Assembly (NCBI GenBank): GCA_023333565.1
Contig: JAJKFH010003229.1
Location: forward strand, 868,001-932,000
From: Puffinus mauretanicus
Taxonomy: Eukaryota > Chordata > Aves > Procellariiformes > Procellariidae
Length of the DNA stretch: 64,000 bases
Reading direction: 5' to 3'
The notes beneath the pieces were generated by a model, which was not told where the DNA came from, made no database searches, and saw nothing but the letters and a program-made list of their open reading frames with translations. Position numbers and translations under genes: made by a program. This document shows, piece after piece, positions 13,654-24,436 of the stretch (positions are counted from its first letter, which is position 1; every line of letters starts with the position of its first letter).

Positions 13654-13835
13654 TGTGGTGGGTAAACCTTGGCTGGTCGCCAGGTGCCCACCAAACTGCT
13701 CTCTCACTCCCCCTCCTCAACAGGATAGAGGGAGAAAATACAACAAAAAACTCATGGGTTGAGATAAGGACAGGCAGATTACTTACCAATTACCGTCACA
13801 AGCAAAAGAGACTCAACTTGGAGAAATTAATTTAA

Positions 13836-13841
13836 TTTATT
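13836..13841 (-). terminator. Polyadenylation signal of 3' LTR
   Basis: The minus strand reads AATAAA, in the context AATAAATTAAATTAATTT, about 185 bp before the LTR end. Confidence 0.6.
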
Positions 13842-14039
13842 GCCAGTTAAACAGAGTAGGATAATGGGAAATAAGAAAAAATTTACCAACACCTTCCCCC
13901 CGCCCCTCTCTTCTTCTGGGCTCAACTTCACTCCCAACTCTTCTAAGTCCCCCCCTCTGAATGGCGCAGGAGGATGGGATATGGGGATTGTGGTCAGTTC
14001 ATAACTCTTCATCTCTGCCAGTCTTTATTCCTCACACTC

Positions 14040-14480
14040 TTCCCCTGCTCCAGTGCGGGGTTCCTCCCATGGGATACAGTCCTTCACAAACTTCTCCAGC
14101 ATGGGTTCTTTCCACAGTCTGCAGTTCTTCAAGAACTGCTCCAGCATGAATCCTTTCCATGGGGTGCAATCCTTCAGGAATGGACTGCTCTAGCACGGGT
14201 CCCCCACAGGGTCACAGGTCCTGCCAGAAAACCTGCTCCTGCGTGGGCTCCTCTTCACAGGCTGCACCTCCTGTCAGGAGCCTGCTCCAGCGCAGGCTCT
14301 CCACGGGCTGCAGTTTTCTTCAGAGCACATCCACCTGCTCCAGTGTGGGGTCCTCCATGGGCTGCAAGGTGGATGTCTGCTGCACCGTGGTCCTCCATGG
14401 GCTGCAGAGGGACAACCTGCGTCACCATGGTCATCTCCATGGGCTGCAGGGCAGCCTCTGCTGCGGCACCTGGAGCACCT
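14040..14480 (-). repeat. Degenerate tandem repeat inside LTR R region
   Basis: The + strand shows recurring GCTCCAGCATGG-like and CCATGGGCTGCAG-like words with variants, spaced roughly 40-60 bp (for example GCTCCAGTGCGGGG, CTCCAGCATGGG, CTCCAGCATGAAT, CTCCAGTGTGGGG, TCCATGGGCTGCA three times). GC content is far higher than around it. This is an LTR-internal minisatellite-like array. It keeps long frames open on both strands and is the source of the longest open frames in this part of the window. Confidence 0.7.
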
Positions 14481-14583
14481 CCTCCACCTGCTTCTTCACT
14501 GACCTTGGTGTCTGCAGGGTTGTTTCTCTCACATATTCTCACTCCTCTCTCCCAGCTGCTGTTGCACAGCATTTTTTACCCTT

Positions 14584-14627
14584 TTTAAATATGTTATCAG
14601 AGAGGCGTCACCGGCATGGCTGATTGG
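14584..14627 (-). promoter_or_regulatory. CCAAT and TATA-like promoter of 3' LTR
   Basis: The minus strand has CCAAT (complement of 14623-14627) followed 30 bp downstream by ATATTTAAAA (14593-14584), a TATA-like element. Transcription would run towards lower coordinates. Confidence 0.5.
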
Positions 14628-14770
14628 TTCAGCTTTGGCCAGTGGTGGGTCCGTCTTGGAGCTGGCTGGACGGGCTCTGTCCAACATCGGGACAGATCCT
14701 GGTGTTTTCTCACATAAGCCACTCCTGTAGCCCCCCTGCTACCAAATCTTTGCCACGTAAACCCCATACA

Positions 14771-14787
14771 TTCCACCCCTCACCTCT
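14771..14787 (-). other. Polypurine tract of provirus
   Basis: The minus strand reads AGAGGTGAGGGGTGGAA, ending exactly at the TG that opens the 3' LTR. Retroviruses use such a tract to prime plus-strand DNA synthesis, so it fixes both the LTR boundary and the strand. Confidence 0.75.
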
Positions 14788-15069
14788 GTGAATCACATAT
14801 TTAAGAACGAATATTAAAATACACTTTCATCACACAATCTACAATCTTCATAGACTTCACCTAAATCAGCAAAAAATTCCCTACACCAAAATCAAAATAA
14901 CATCATCACAACACCAACAAAGGTGGACAATTTACACACACTCCACCCCTATCCTTTCACCACAATTACAACAAAAAATTCCCCACAAATAAGCTGCTCT
15001 TTAGCAATGTTCAGTCCATGTTTTGCCCATTACCTCTCCCAACTACTGTCCTTATCTTGAATTCTTCAT
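14788..15069 (-). other. Remnant of proviral internal region
   Basis: About 280 bp between the primer binding site and the polypurine tract. The + strand is A- and C-rich with almost no G, and no retroviral protein motif is visible in any frame. It is probably untranslated leader joined to the end of the env/3' region by a large internal deletion. Confidence 0.6.
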
Positions 15070-15087
15070 GCCCCATGTTGGGCGCCA
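15070..15087 (-). other. Primer binding site, lysine tRNA type
   Basis: The minus strand reads TGGCGCCCAACATGGGGC, one base different from the commonly cited tRNA-Lys(1,2) primer binding site TGGCGCCCAACGTGGGGC. It begins 8 bases after the CA end of the 5' LTR, a wider gap than the usual 0-3 bases, so the LTR end may have shifted or the leader may be altered. Confidence 0.8.
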
Positions 15088-15095
15088 CAAAGGAC

Positions 15096-15687
15096 TGTGA
15101 TAAGTTGACCTTGGCTGGCTGCGAGGTGCCCACCAAGCTGCTCTCTCAATCCCCATCTTCAGCAGGACAGGGGAAAAATAAGATTAAAAACTTGTGGGTC
15201 CAAATAAAGGCAATTTAATACAGGAAAGAAGTGACACATGCTGAAGCAAAGGAAAACAAAAGGATTTATTCTCTACTTCCCATCAGTAGGCGATGTCCGG
15301 ACACTGCCTGGGAAGTAGGGCCTCGGTATGCGTAGCGGTTGCGTCGGAAGACAAACACCTTAATAACAAATGCCCCCTTCCTCCTCCTTTCTCTAGGCTT
15401 TTATTGCTGAGCACAATGTCATATGGTATGGAATATCCTTTTGGTAAGTTTAGGTCAGCTCTCCTGGCTATGTCCCCTCCCAGCCTCTTCGCTACCCCCA
15501 GTCTACTGGCCTTTTGAGGGGGCAGGGGGGAGAAGAGTTGGAGAGACAGCCTTGATGCTGTGCAAGCACTGTTCAGCAGCAGCCAAAACATTGGTGTGTT
15601 AACAACATTCTAGCTAGAAATACAAAACACAGCACTGTGAGGGCTGCTGTGGGGAAAGTTAACTCCATCCTAGCCAGTCCCAATACA
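15096..15687 (-). mobile_element. 5' LTR of the gutted provirus (short type)
   Basis: On the minus strand it starts TGTATTGGGACTGG and ends TTATCACA, 592 bp. The first part resembles the solo LTRs at 43.8 and 59-60 kb, with shared blocks such as CCATACCATATGA, the complement of CTACTTCCCATC and GTGCTGTGTTTTG. The last 130 bp resembles the U5 of the 3' LTR (AGGTGCCCACCAA and CTGCTCTCTCA in both). It lacks the perfect CRE of the related solo LTRs: the + strand here reads GAGCACAATGTCATATGG. Confidence 0.8.
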
Positions 15688-15815
15688 TCCTGCTTGTTGC
15701 CATTGCCACTTGCCTTCTGCTGTGACTTCTGAGAAAAGCCTGGCCCCATCTGCTCTACACCCTCCTGTTAGGTAGCTGTCAATAGCAATAAGAATTCCCC
15801 TTAGCCTTCTCTCCT
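15688..15815 (-). mobile_element. CR1 LINE tail, continuation right of provirus
   Basis: The + strand reads TTGTTGCCATTGCCACTTGCC, then TCTGAGAAAAGCCTGGC, then CACCCTCCTGTTAGG, then CCCCTTAGCCTTCTCTCC. This is the standard continuation of the CR1 tail broken off at 13653. The join of 13653 to 15693 restores CR1 order, which shows that the provirus landed inside an existing CR1. Confidence 0.82.
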
Positions 15816-18800
15816 GATGTAGTGTGGTTTAATGAAAGCCTGTATCATCTTCAGTCCGTCCTTCTCATCTTAACAACAGATTCTGCTCATGCAGATTCTG
15901 GTCATGCTGAATAATTTCTCTTGTTTTGCAGTGGTGTCATTGAAAGCAAAGGCACAATTTAGAGTGTAATAACTTCATTCTGCAACACTAAGAGTGCTGC
16001 ACATTGTGTGTACCTAATTTAAGGGAACAGCATGCTACTCATGTTGTTGGTAAGACAGTAAAATGTTTATTTATTTTGAACACAAATGGAGTCATACATC
16101 TGTGCAGTAAAGTGTATTCAATTTGCTTCAGGTGAGATACAAGAAAATGCATGGAATAGGATCCAAGTATCTCCGTCAGCTTTAGCTTTGTTACAGATAA
16201 CCTTTGGCCAAAGCCAGAGTTTTTATTTGGTTAAAGACAACATCCATTATTCTCATCATTGAGATTCCGCTCAGTTAAATAAAGCATACTAGCAACTGTT
16301 GTTCATCAGGATTTTTTTAAAGAAATAAGCCTTATGAAAATGTACTTCTCTGTCACTCTGAAAGCAGGGAGCAAATCTGCTATGATGCCGGATGGCAGGA
16401 AGCAAGGCAGTGACAGGAGGGGAAAGAGGCAGACATCAAGGACAACAGACTGCCAGATTTGGCTGTGCCAGAGGAGGCAGAGATTGGCCATCCCAGAACA
16501 ACAGCCAATACCATGGGCACAGCTTCTCCTGCAAATGAACATCTCTCATCCAGTCCCACCTTCTTGCTTTCTCCTTTCCCCACAGCCCACGAGATGCAGT
16601 GCTTCTGGCAGGGAAAGAAGACGGAAGAAAAGGAGAGATTTTGTACTCTTGGGTGACAGAAATACTAAATAGCCGAGCAAATGTATTCTTAGTGCTATCC
16701 AGCACTACCTCTGGATTTAAAATAAAACATCTCTTTTGGTTTTTTTGTTACTGAATAATAAAGTGATACACAGAAAGAGTGACCTCCCTGCTACTAAGAA
16801 GATGTCCTTTGCAAATCTCTTTTCTCTAGATTTCTGATTCTTAATTGATATTTTTATACTGCTCTTAGATTTCAGTTTATGCGGTGCTGAAACACCATTT
16901 TAGAACTGACAGGTAAAACAAAAGATGATTGATGTACTGTCCTCCGGAACAGAAAAAGACAGCTTGCTTTCCTGAGGTAGTATACCTGTAAATAATGGTA
17001 GTTTTATTTCCTTCAGTGTGCTTGCTTCCAAGGAGAACTAGGTAGTGTGGACAGGTAGATTCATAAGTAACCAGCAACCATCCTTCCTATCTTCCCCCTT
17101 GACTCAAGGAGGCAGCTGCTTTGCTGATACTATTCCTGCCACAGGTGTAAGAAATGTATGCCCAACAAGCTAGTCTAATCCACTAACAGGAAATTAAGGG
17201 GGGGAAGGGACCCTCAAACTCCTGCCACCATGCATTGGCTTCATCTATTTATACACAGTAGTTAGCCAAACAGAAAAGGCTGTGATTCATGTCAGACATA
17301 GTATTTCTCTTCTCTTAAGTGAGTGAGATGGAAACATAACTATAATTTTAAATAATGGGGGATTTTAATGGTATGAAGGCATGGATGAGTTAATTTGTTT
17401 ATAAAAATAAGCTTATTTCCCCTCCAGTTCTAAAATATCAATCTGTTAGGGTTTTTTGGGGACTGAAATGCATACAGCCTTGTATTGCATGCATCATTAT
17501 GAGTTACAATACCTCCTGTGTAAAGGTTTAGTCTTACAGCATGTGTATCTATAAATTAACATAAATTGCCATGTGGAAAGTCACTAAAGCAGTTGTTCTG
17601 CTTAGTTAAGATTGATAATTGGACTCTGAGCTATTCAGAAATTCATGGGATGAAGTATATTGAGCTAATCCCAAGCATTACATAGACTGAAAATCAAAAT
17701 TTGACTTTTTCATGTTAACTACTTATCACATTTTTTGAATTAAACTGTGTCAGCTTGTTTAAAAATACCCATTGCTGTGCTGAAAGAAGTGTTAAGTCTC
17801 ATTAGCCTTTCCAGAAACCACATTTTTCAACAAAAAACATATATGCTTTTTTTAGAAGTAATTTCTAGCCTTGAAAAACAAGCACTGTTAAGTTTATCAG
17901 CCATTCTTTTCCATTCAGAGAAGGCTCAGCTCTTCTGTCCGTACAGAAAAAAGGCAATATTGACTGGCACCTGGGAAATCACATCTACACAAAAAACAAA
18001 CAAGTAAAATTTGTCTATACAAAAGCATCCCTGTTTTGACACAGAAGAAAAAATCTTGGAAAACTGATATCCTGGTTCATAGCCATACCCTGAGATATTC
18101 CACAGAGTATTCTGTTTTCCCCTTATAGCTTTTTCTCATCTTTGTTTGCAGGAAAGATAAAATTTTTATTCATTTATATCACAATCTTGTGGTCTTATCT
18201 TGAGCTTGGGATCAACCAAGATCACACAGAGAGCAGAGGAGGTGGAAATGTTTTCAAGATCACGTATTTTGGAGTCTTTTGACACTGATGGAAATAGCTG
18301 AGTTAGCAAAGTGGTTATTCAGGAAAAAATATCCATGCTGTTTACAAAAATTGCTGCCACTTTAGCCTACCGCTATTTCCTAAGACATTCCACACACAAG
18401 TGACTTTTGAGCTCTCTATTCTTTCCTGCTTGGGAAAAATGGAGGATCTTCTCTTTGCTCCTTTCCTTGTATGTCAGAAGCAGTGAATAGAAGTGTGTAT
18501 ACATCTCTGAGAGTTCATGTCACCGAGGGAACTGGAGAAAGAAAAAGTTAATTAAGGGGCCCACAGTAAGCTGGACTGCCAAAACTGGTATGAGAAACGA
18601 GTGAAGCATCAATTGTTGGAGTCAAAGGCAAACAAAGGTTGTAATGAATGAGGACAATTAATGCATTCATTTTTCAGGGATCAGAAACTGAAGCTGCAGT
18701 TTCAGACAACCTGGAAACAATGTTCTGCAAGTGGTGAAGAGACAGAAAAAGTATATTATCAAAAAAGAATGTATTGGCGACATTGCAGTTGTGTGACTGG

Positions 18801-21800
18801 GCCTTCAGGAGGTAACACACCTATAAGCAGAGACAGATCCAAGTAAATTTTTCTTATACTTTAATCTGATAAATTTTGAGTCTTTGTTACGCATTTTGAA
18901 CTTCAGATTTGGAGATTACTGAGTGTTCACAGTTCTTTCCTCATAGATCAGCTCTCTAAATGTGAGTTTCAGACAGCTTGTTGACATTCCACTCATTCTC
19001 TCCAGGCGAGGAAAAAACCACCAGCCAGAGGAAACAGGTGTGAGAAGAAAGCTAAACAGTATTACAGGAGCTGTTGTTATCCATTTCTACATGTTTTCTT
19101 AAAATTATTTTGGAACCAGTGTGCCTACAAAGAAACCAACAAAAAGGTGGAGGAAGAGATAAAATAGTATCTTATTTTCCCCCTTTTCTGCAGTCAGGGA
19201 AGAAGAGATGAAAATTACATTCAACAACAATTTAAGCTTTAAGGAAAGAAAGCAGAACATGTGTTTTGGTTTGGGGTTCTTTTTTGTTTGGTTGGGTTTT
19301 TTTTATTTTATCACTACATGCCAGTTTGAGTAATATTGTGACATGAGGTCTAGAACATTATCATCCAACACTTAGTGATGCTCTGCAACTTTAAGATTGC
19401 TCTGCTTTTACAACCAGAATAAAAGATTTTACTACGCTTCACACTACTTACAGTGGAAAACCAAGACAAAATAAATACATAAGCAGAACTGCCAGTCAAT
19501 CAAGCCTTTTTTTTCACTCGTCTAAGTTTGACTTGGGAGTCAGGAAGAGAGAACTAGCAAGGGAAATACATATTTCCACCTGTCTTGCACACAAGCACAA
19601 TTTTGTGTTTCCAGCAATGCCGGAATCCTTTTCAGAGTGCAGCTGCACCTCTGAGTGAGCTACTTGCTTCAGAATGTGTTATTGGGACTTAGCTGTACCC
19701 AGCCTAGGTTCCTCCTCACGGTGTCTTTCAATAGGATGAATCTGCCTTGGAAGCAGGGTTGACTACTGGGAGTAAAATACTGAGGAAAAGGGGATGCTGT
19801 AGCTTAGTCACTCAGCTTTCAAAGGCTTGATTTACAATGCTGAGCCTTTTAGACTTTTCACTTCAAAATGTGACCACATCTGTTCTGACAATCTGCCAGA
19901 TGCAGAGTTCAAACAGACGGTGATACATTTAAAAATGACAGGTTTAAAGATCTTCAGGGTTGTCAAGAAAACTTCAGTTTTCAGCATGGAGGCAGACTAT
20001 GCACGATAGCAGTATTACGAAGAAGAAAGTCCAACCATCAAAACAGAAAAAAAACCCACAGTTTTGGTTTTAGAAACTGTTCATTAATTCCTCCCAAAAC
20101 CTCAATAGCTTCCTCATTATGAAAAAAAGGAACAATAAGAGCAATGAAGGGAAAACAGAGAGACAGAAACCCCATTATATAGCAAAAATATACCAAAGCA
20201 ATCCTTCCCAGAGGAAATAACTTCATCACATAATTCAGCTAAATACAGCTGATAATTTATCACTATTGACATGTATTGTGAAGAAAGCAAGAAAAATCAA
20301 AGCTAGTGTTTTGGGACACAGAATGACATATTCTCTCATTTCATCCTTGATTTTCTTCTGCCAAGTGTCAACCATTGCAAAAAGCTTTGAAAACAACAGT
20401 CATTTAGAAAAAGTAACTTGGCAAGAATGTTAAGCACCGTTCATAGTGCTTGATGTAAAACAGTGCCTTTCCCCTCTGAAACACATCTTTTTCTGGACAT
20501 TTAGAAGAAATAAATCCGTTGGGATTTCACAAATACTGAAGTGCCACAGTGGCCTAAAGAACTTGTCTCATTTTATCTAATAAAATGTATTCTTATAAGG
20601 GATAGCACAATTTTCCATAAATGTACAAGGAAGGAAAAAACAAAATCCAACCAAAGAGCTGTACGGACACTGGAAGCAAGTAGTTTAAGCTTAAGCAGAA
20701 GATCAGGAGGAAAGCATTCACTTTAATATTACGTTATCATAGCACTCAAACTGTGGAGAGCCTTCCAATGGGCAAATACATTACTTCCTTTTCAGTGAAA
20801 CTTAGAGTATATATTAAGTGGATTTAATGACACATCCTGAATTATTTTAGGATATCCATTAAGACAATCGTACTTCTTTAAAAAGATGGAGGTAGCTGCC
20901 CAAAGTTTATTGTTTTGTGCATTTGAATGTCTTTATGTTTTTATAGAAAGAAGATAGTATGTTAAATTATTAGCTGGCTGGACAGATCTGTCACCTCTGG
21001 CATCTCACCAGCAGCCCCATGTGCTAAGAGTAAAGAAATTACTAAGTCACATCTGTTCAACTAATTTCAGTTTTCATCTAAACTAGAACAAATATAAAAC
21101 CAGGAGCATCACTACCAAAGTTCTGATACTTTTAGTAATAAGAGAAAGAAAAAGAAAAAAATAGCTGTCTCCACAGGAGATAAATTAGTTCTCTCTACAA
21201 GACAAAATTCAGTGTGCATGTTAAACACTGACTGGAACTTCAAAAAATATCTTGGAGGTAATGTATATCATCTGCAAAAAAATACATATAATTGGGATAT
21301 TGGCACATGTACATCTTACACTGCACTGCAATGGAAGGGATGTGTGAACAAGCACATGATGAGCTTTTGCATATATCTAGTCCAACATTGTCGTGTTCTC
21401 AGAAGCAAATAGAGATGCAGTATCCTAATGGGCATCCACACAAATGAGCTCTCCTCCTCCTGGTTATGTTTCTTCAAAAAGTGCCTGGGCATTTTTAGAA
21501 AACATTGAACTGCATGATGTAGACTTAGACATTGCCTGGTAGACAAATTTGAAAAGTGCAACCAAGTTTGTCTAGAGAGTTTTAGGATGAAAACTAACCC
21601 ACCTGAAAAAAACCTGAAGATTTTCCTTCAATTTATGAAGTAGTATTCAAATTATTTTCGTAAGTATTTTATGGAAATTGGAAACAACTTTTTCTTTTTT
21701 TCTTTCTTTTTAAGTAAAAGACATTGCTTGCCATTGTGAGGACCACAAAAATTTGACTGGCTTTCCCTAATCTATTGCATGTACAGAAAATAACGAAGGA

Positions 21801-24359
21801 AAAAAAAAGAAAAAAAAAAGTAACAATGAACATACAGTCTTGGAGAAAAGCTTAAGCATTTGATGCAAACTGGGAATTTAGGATCAAGTTTGAAAGATTT
21901 ATGACTGAAATTCACACGGCAGAACGGGTGAAGAGTTTTCTATGCTGCCAAAAGATACATCATCTTCATCAGAGAGACCGAATGGGAGACAAACTTCTGT
22001 CTCAGCTTCAAGTGGCCAGATTGTGAAGGCCCTAAAAGAGAGACAGTCCTCACTCTTCCTGTATTTTTGGGCTCTTATTCTTACGAATTATGTCAAGCAT
22101 TCAGAGTGTCAAATACTATCATTTGGGCAACTGGCAGCTTAAGGCAATCCAGGCTCAGGGGTTAGTGGGGCTTGCTTCATTCAAGCCCACACTGCAGGCC
22201 AGAAATTGGGGTTTGCTGACAGCACACGTATCACAGTAAAATCTCATGCAGGCCAAGAGAACGAGCACGCCCTGGGAAGGAAGAAACAGCCCATTTATTC
22301 ATTGAATAAATGATTTGAGGTAATAGTCAAGTAGTCTAAATTTCACCCAGTGCCTATTTGCTGACTGAGCAGACTCCCATTGAGCACTTAATGGATATTT
22401 CTTCAAAGGCAAAGGGATTTGGAAGAATTCAGGCCATCTTAAGATGACCTTCAGTTCCTATTCCATTATCAGGACAAGCATCTAGGTCACAGCCATTTGA
22501 ACAGGTACTGAACATGTAGAAATCACTTTTAAGAAAATTACATTCAGTTGAAGGAAAAAAAATCCAAATCCCTCAACTTTATATTTGCCTAAAGCAGGCA
22601 TTACTAAACCCAAAGAAAGCAGCAGTTGAATCCTCACCAAATCACATGAATGCATCCTAAGGGCACCATAAGGGTGCACAGTTTTAGAACTAAATACAGT
22701 AATTAAATACAGAAGATCCCAGTCTTATTTGTCCAATATCCAAAGAAACATTTTGGCTCTACGCTGATAGTATCTTCCCAGAGTATAGCCTGAAAGCAGA
22801 GAGAAACAGCAACCTAAAACAAAAAATGGAATGTGGTACTGTCACTACATTACTGTAAAAAGGGTATTCAGGAATTTCCAGCCCTAAAACAGCAGGAGAA
22901 AAGAGCATTTTGATTCCATTTCAGTAGAGGAATGAGTTCTAACATAAGCCTGCCAACACGCATTGGTACAAATTTACATGCTAAACTTGCAATAGTCTCT
23001 CCCCTTGCTATTTCTTGTTTATTTTTTGTCTGTAGACTCTTAAAGCTTTTTCCTCCTCCTCTTAATTATTAAAAAAAATCTTTAAGTTGCTTTAAAAAAG
23101 CCGGGAAAAAAGCTTTCTGTTCATTGACTTTTTCTTTAATGTGTCACTCAATTCTTCATAGAGAAAACATCGGTAATATAAAACCTGTATATCAACATGC
23201 ATGTTGTTAAAACACTTGTTACTATAATAAGACAACACTTTCTCAATTGTAACTCACTTTCCCTATTGCTGGTAATATTGCCAGACAGCTGCCTTTCAGT
23301 CAGATACTATTCACAGTCAATCTTAATCCAGAAATAAGAAACTCACAGGGGAAAACTGTAATTGTGGATATTGCATTTTTCTTTCTCTTCTTTCCTCCAT
23401 GTTCAGAAAAAAAATGCCTTTATTTTTTATTTCTGCATCTAAACAAATTTTCTTTGTATTTCAATAGACTGACGGCAGCCATGACTTTGCTCTAAACTTG
23501 ACTTGATTTACAGATTTTTCTTACAAAGATAAAAAAGTATGTATGTTGTCTATATTTACTCTGTGTACATACGTATTCACAGGGGAGAACTATAACAAAG
23601 AAGCATAACTCCTTTTAAGTACCTGAATTCTGTATCTGCACTTGGCAAAGTAGAAGTAAGTTACAGTTGGCATAAACCACTTTTATTTCACAAGGCTTGT
23701 CATATCCTCAATTCAACTATTCTTCCATTATTTTGTTTTGTTGTTCCTTTGGTACATAATACAGGCCATTCTCGTTTCACAGTAAGTAGGCAATATGCAA
23801 CAAGCTCAATCAAATTATTAGCTCTCATAAAAGAAATCATAAATGACATCTGTCTTTATATATCCCATTATATTAGTAAAAATGCAAATTAAGAACATTA
23901 AACATCATAAAATTCCATTGTACAGAAATCATGATATATTCTCCCAAAGAAAGTAAATACTAGGAGTTGTTTGCACCTTAACTGCTTCAATATTTGCATA
24001 AATATCTATTGTGTAATTTTAGCAACATTCTGGATGCACTTCAGGGCTTAACAGAGCAGCCTGTTCTGCCTTCTGCGCAACTGTTAATATAATATGACCA
24101 CTGTTATATTTGTTACTGCTATACTCTGGTTTAGACTTCTTTAAGAAGCTTTAAAAATGGGCAGTTCATTGAATGAGTCATAATATGAATTTACACTTGA
24201 TGAGACAGAGTGTAAGTCCAGAAGTCATGCTAACTCTACTTCCCAAAATATTAGCTGTGCAATCCTGTCTAGATACCTGATACACTGATACACACAGTTT
24301 CAGAGTTGCAAAAATGCAGCAAAATGTGAAAAGAGTTACAGCTATAGAACACAACTTAC
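15816..24359. other. AT-rich noncoding DNA
   Basis: No gene or transposon was identified apart from the open block at 16330-16660 listed separately. Sequence is AT-rich with interspersed purine-rich stretches. A perfect 14-bp palindrome CAACATGCATGTTG lies at 23193-23206. Confidence 0.5.
16330..16672. other. GC-richer block open in several frames
   Basis: About 340 bp with higher GC than its surroundings and simultaneous open frames on both strands: + 16334-16672 (112 codons) and + 16459-16656, with - 16306-16542, 16380-16583 and 16436-16705. A very strong acceptor-like site (CTTTCTCCTTTCCCCACAG, ending at 16585) lies inside, but no good donor follows within the open frame. I recognise no protein family. 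It could be an old exon, a decayed retropseudogene or simply low stop-codon density due to GC content. Confidence 0.25.
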
Positions 24360-24436
24360 TCCATTTTTATTGTCTTCCATGAGACATCCTTTTCCATGTG
24401 AGGGGTGTGATAGAATTGGCAGTGGTGGCTCAGAGC
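24360..24436 (-). other. Candidate internal exon, 77 nt, minus strand
   Basis: On the minus strand a pyrimidine-rich stretch ends in CATCTGGTTTTATAG, giving an acceptor at 24437-24438. Then come 77 nt, and then GGA with GTAAGT, a near-ideal donor at 24359-24354. Two frames are open. One reads SEPPLPILSHPSHGKGCLME followed by DNKNG, which has soluble-protein composition, with proline and charged residues, rather than the Phe/Leu/Ile-rich noise of chance AT-rich frames. I do not recognise the family, and no partner exon was found nearby on this strand. Exon-like pairs arise by chance in 64 kb, so this stays a candidate. Confidence 0.25.

Larger units (their letters stand above)
13654..14770 (-). 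mobile_element. 3' LTR of the gutted provirus (long, repeat-bearing type)
   Basis: On the minus strand it begins TGTATGGGG directly after a polypurine tract and ends CCCACCACA, giving TG...CA ends. At 1117 bp it is about twice the length of the 5' LTR. U3 carries CCAAT (complement at 14623-14627) and a TATA-like ATATTTAAAA (14584-14593). A GC-rich region with degenerate repeated units fills R, the polyadenylation signal is at 13836-13841, and U5 follows. Open frames on both strands in this LTR (for example + 13974-14588 and - 14255-14572) come from this GC-rich repeat region and should not be taken as cellular genes. Confidence 0.82.
13654..15687 (-). mobile_element. Gutted endogenous retrovirus inserted in a CR1
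   Basis: A single minus-strand insertion of 2034 bp. In minus-strand order it has a 5' LTR (15687-15096), primer binding site (15087-15070), about 280 bp of leftover internal sequence, polypurine tract (14787-14771) and 3' LTR (14770-13654). The flanks are TCCAG (13649-13653) and TCCTG (15688-15692), a 5-bp target duplication with one difference, and the CR1 sequence is continuous across the insertion. All of gag, pol and env is missing, so it cannot encode viral proteins. The lysine-type primer binding site suggests a class II (beta-like) lineage. The 5-bp duplication is more often quoted for other classes, so I leave the class open. Its two LTRs are not alike (see the findings). Confidence 0.82.

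Noticed and set aside
13974..14588. 204-codon + strand open frame, the longest in the window
   Set aside because: It runs antisense through the GC-rich repeat array of the 3' LTR and is explained by that array.
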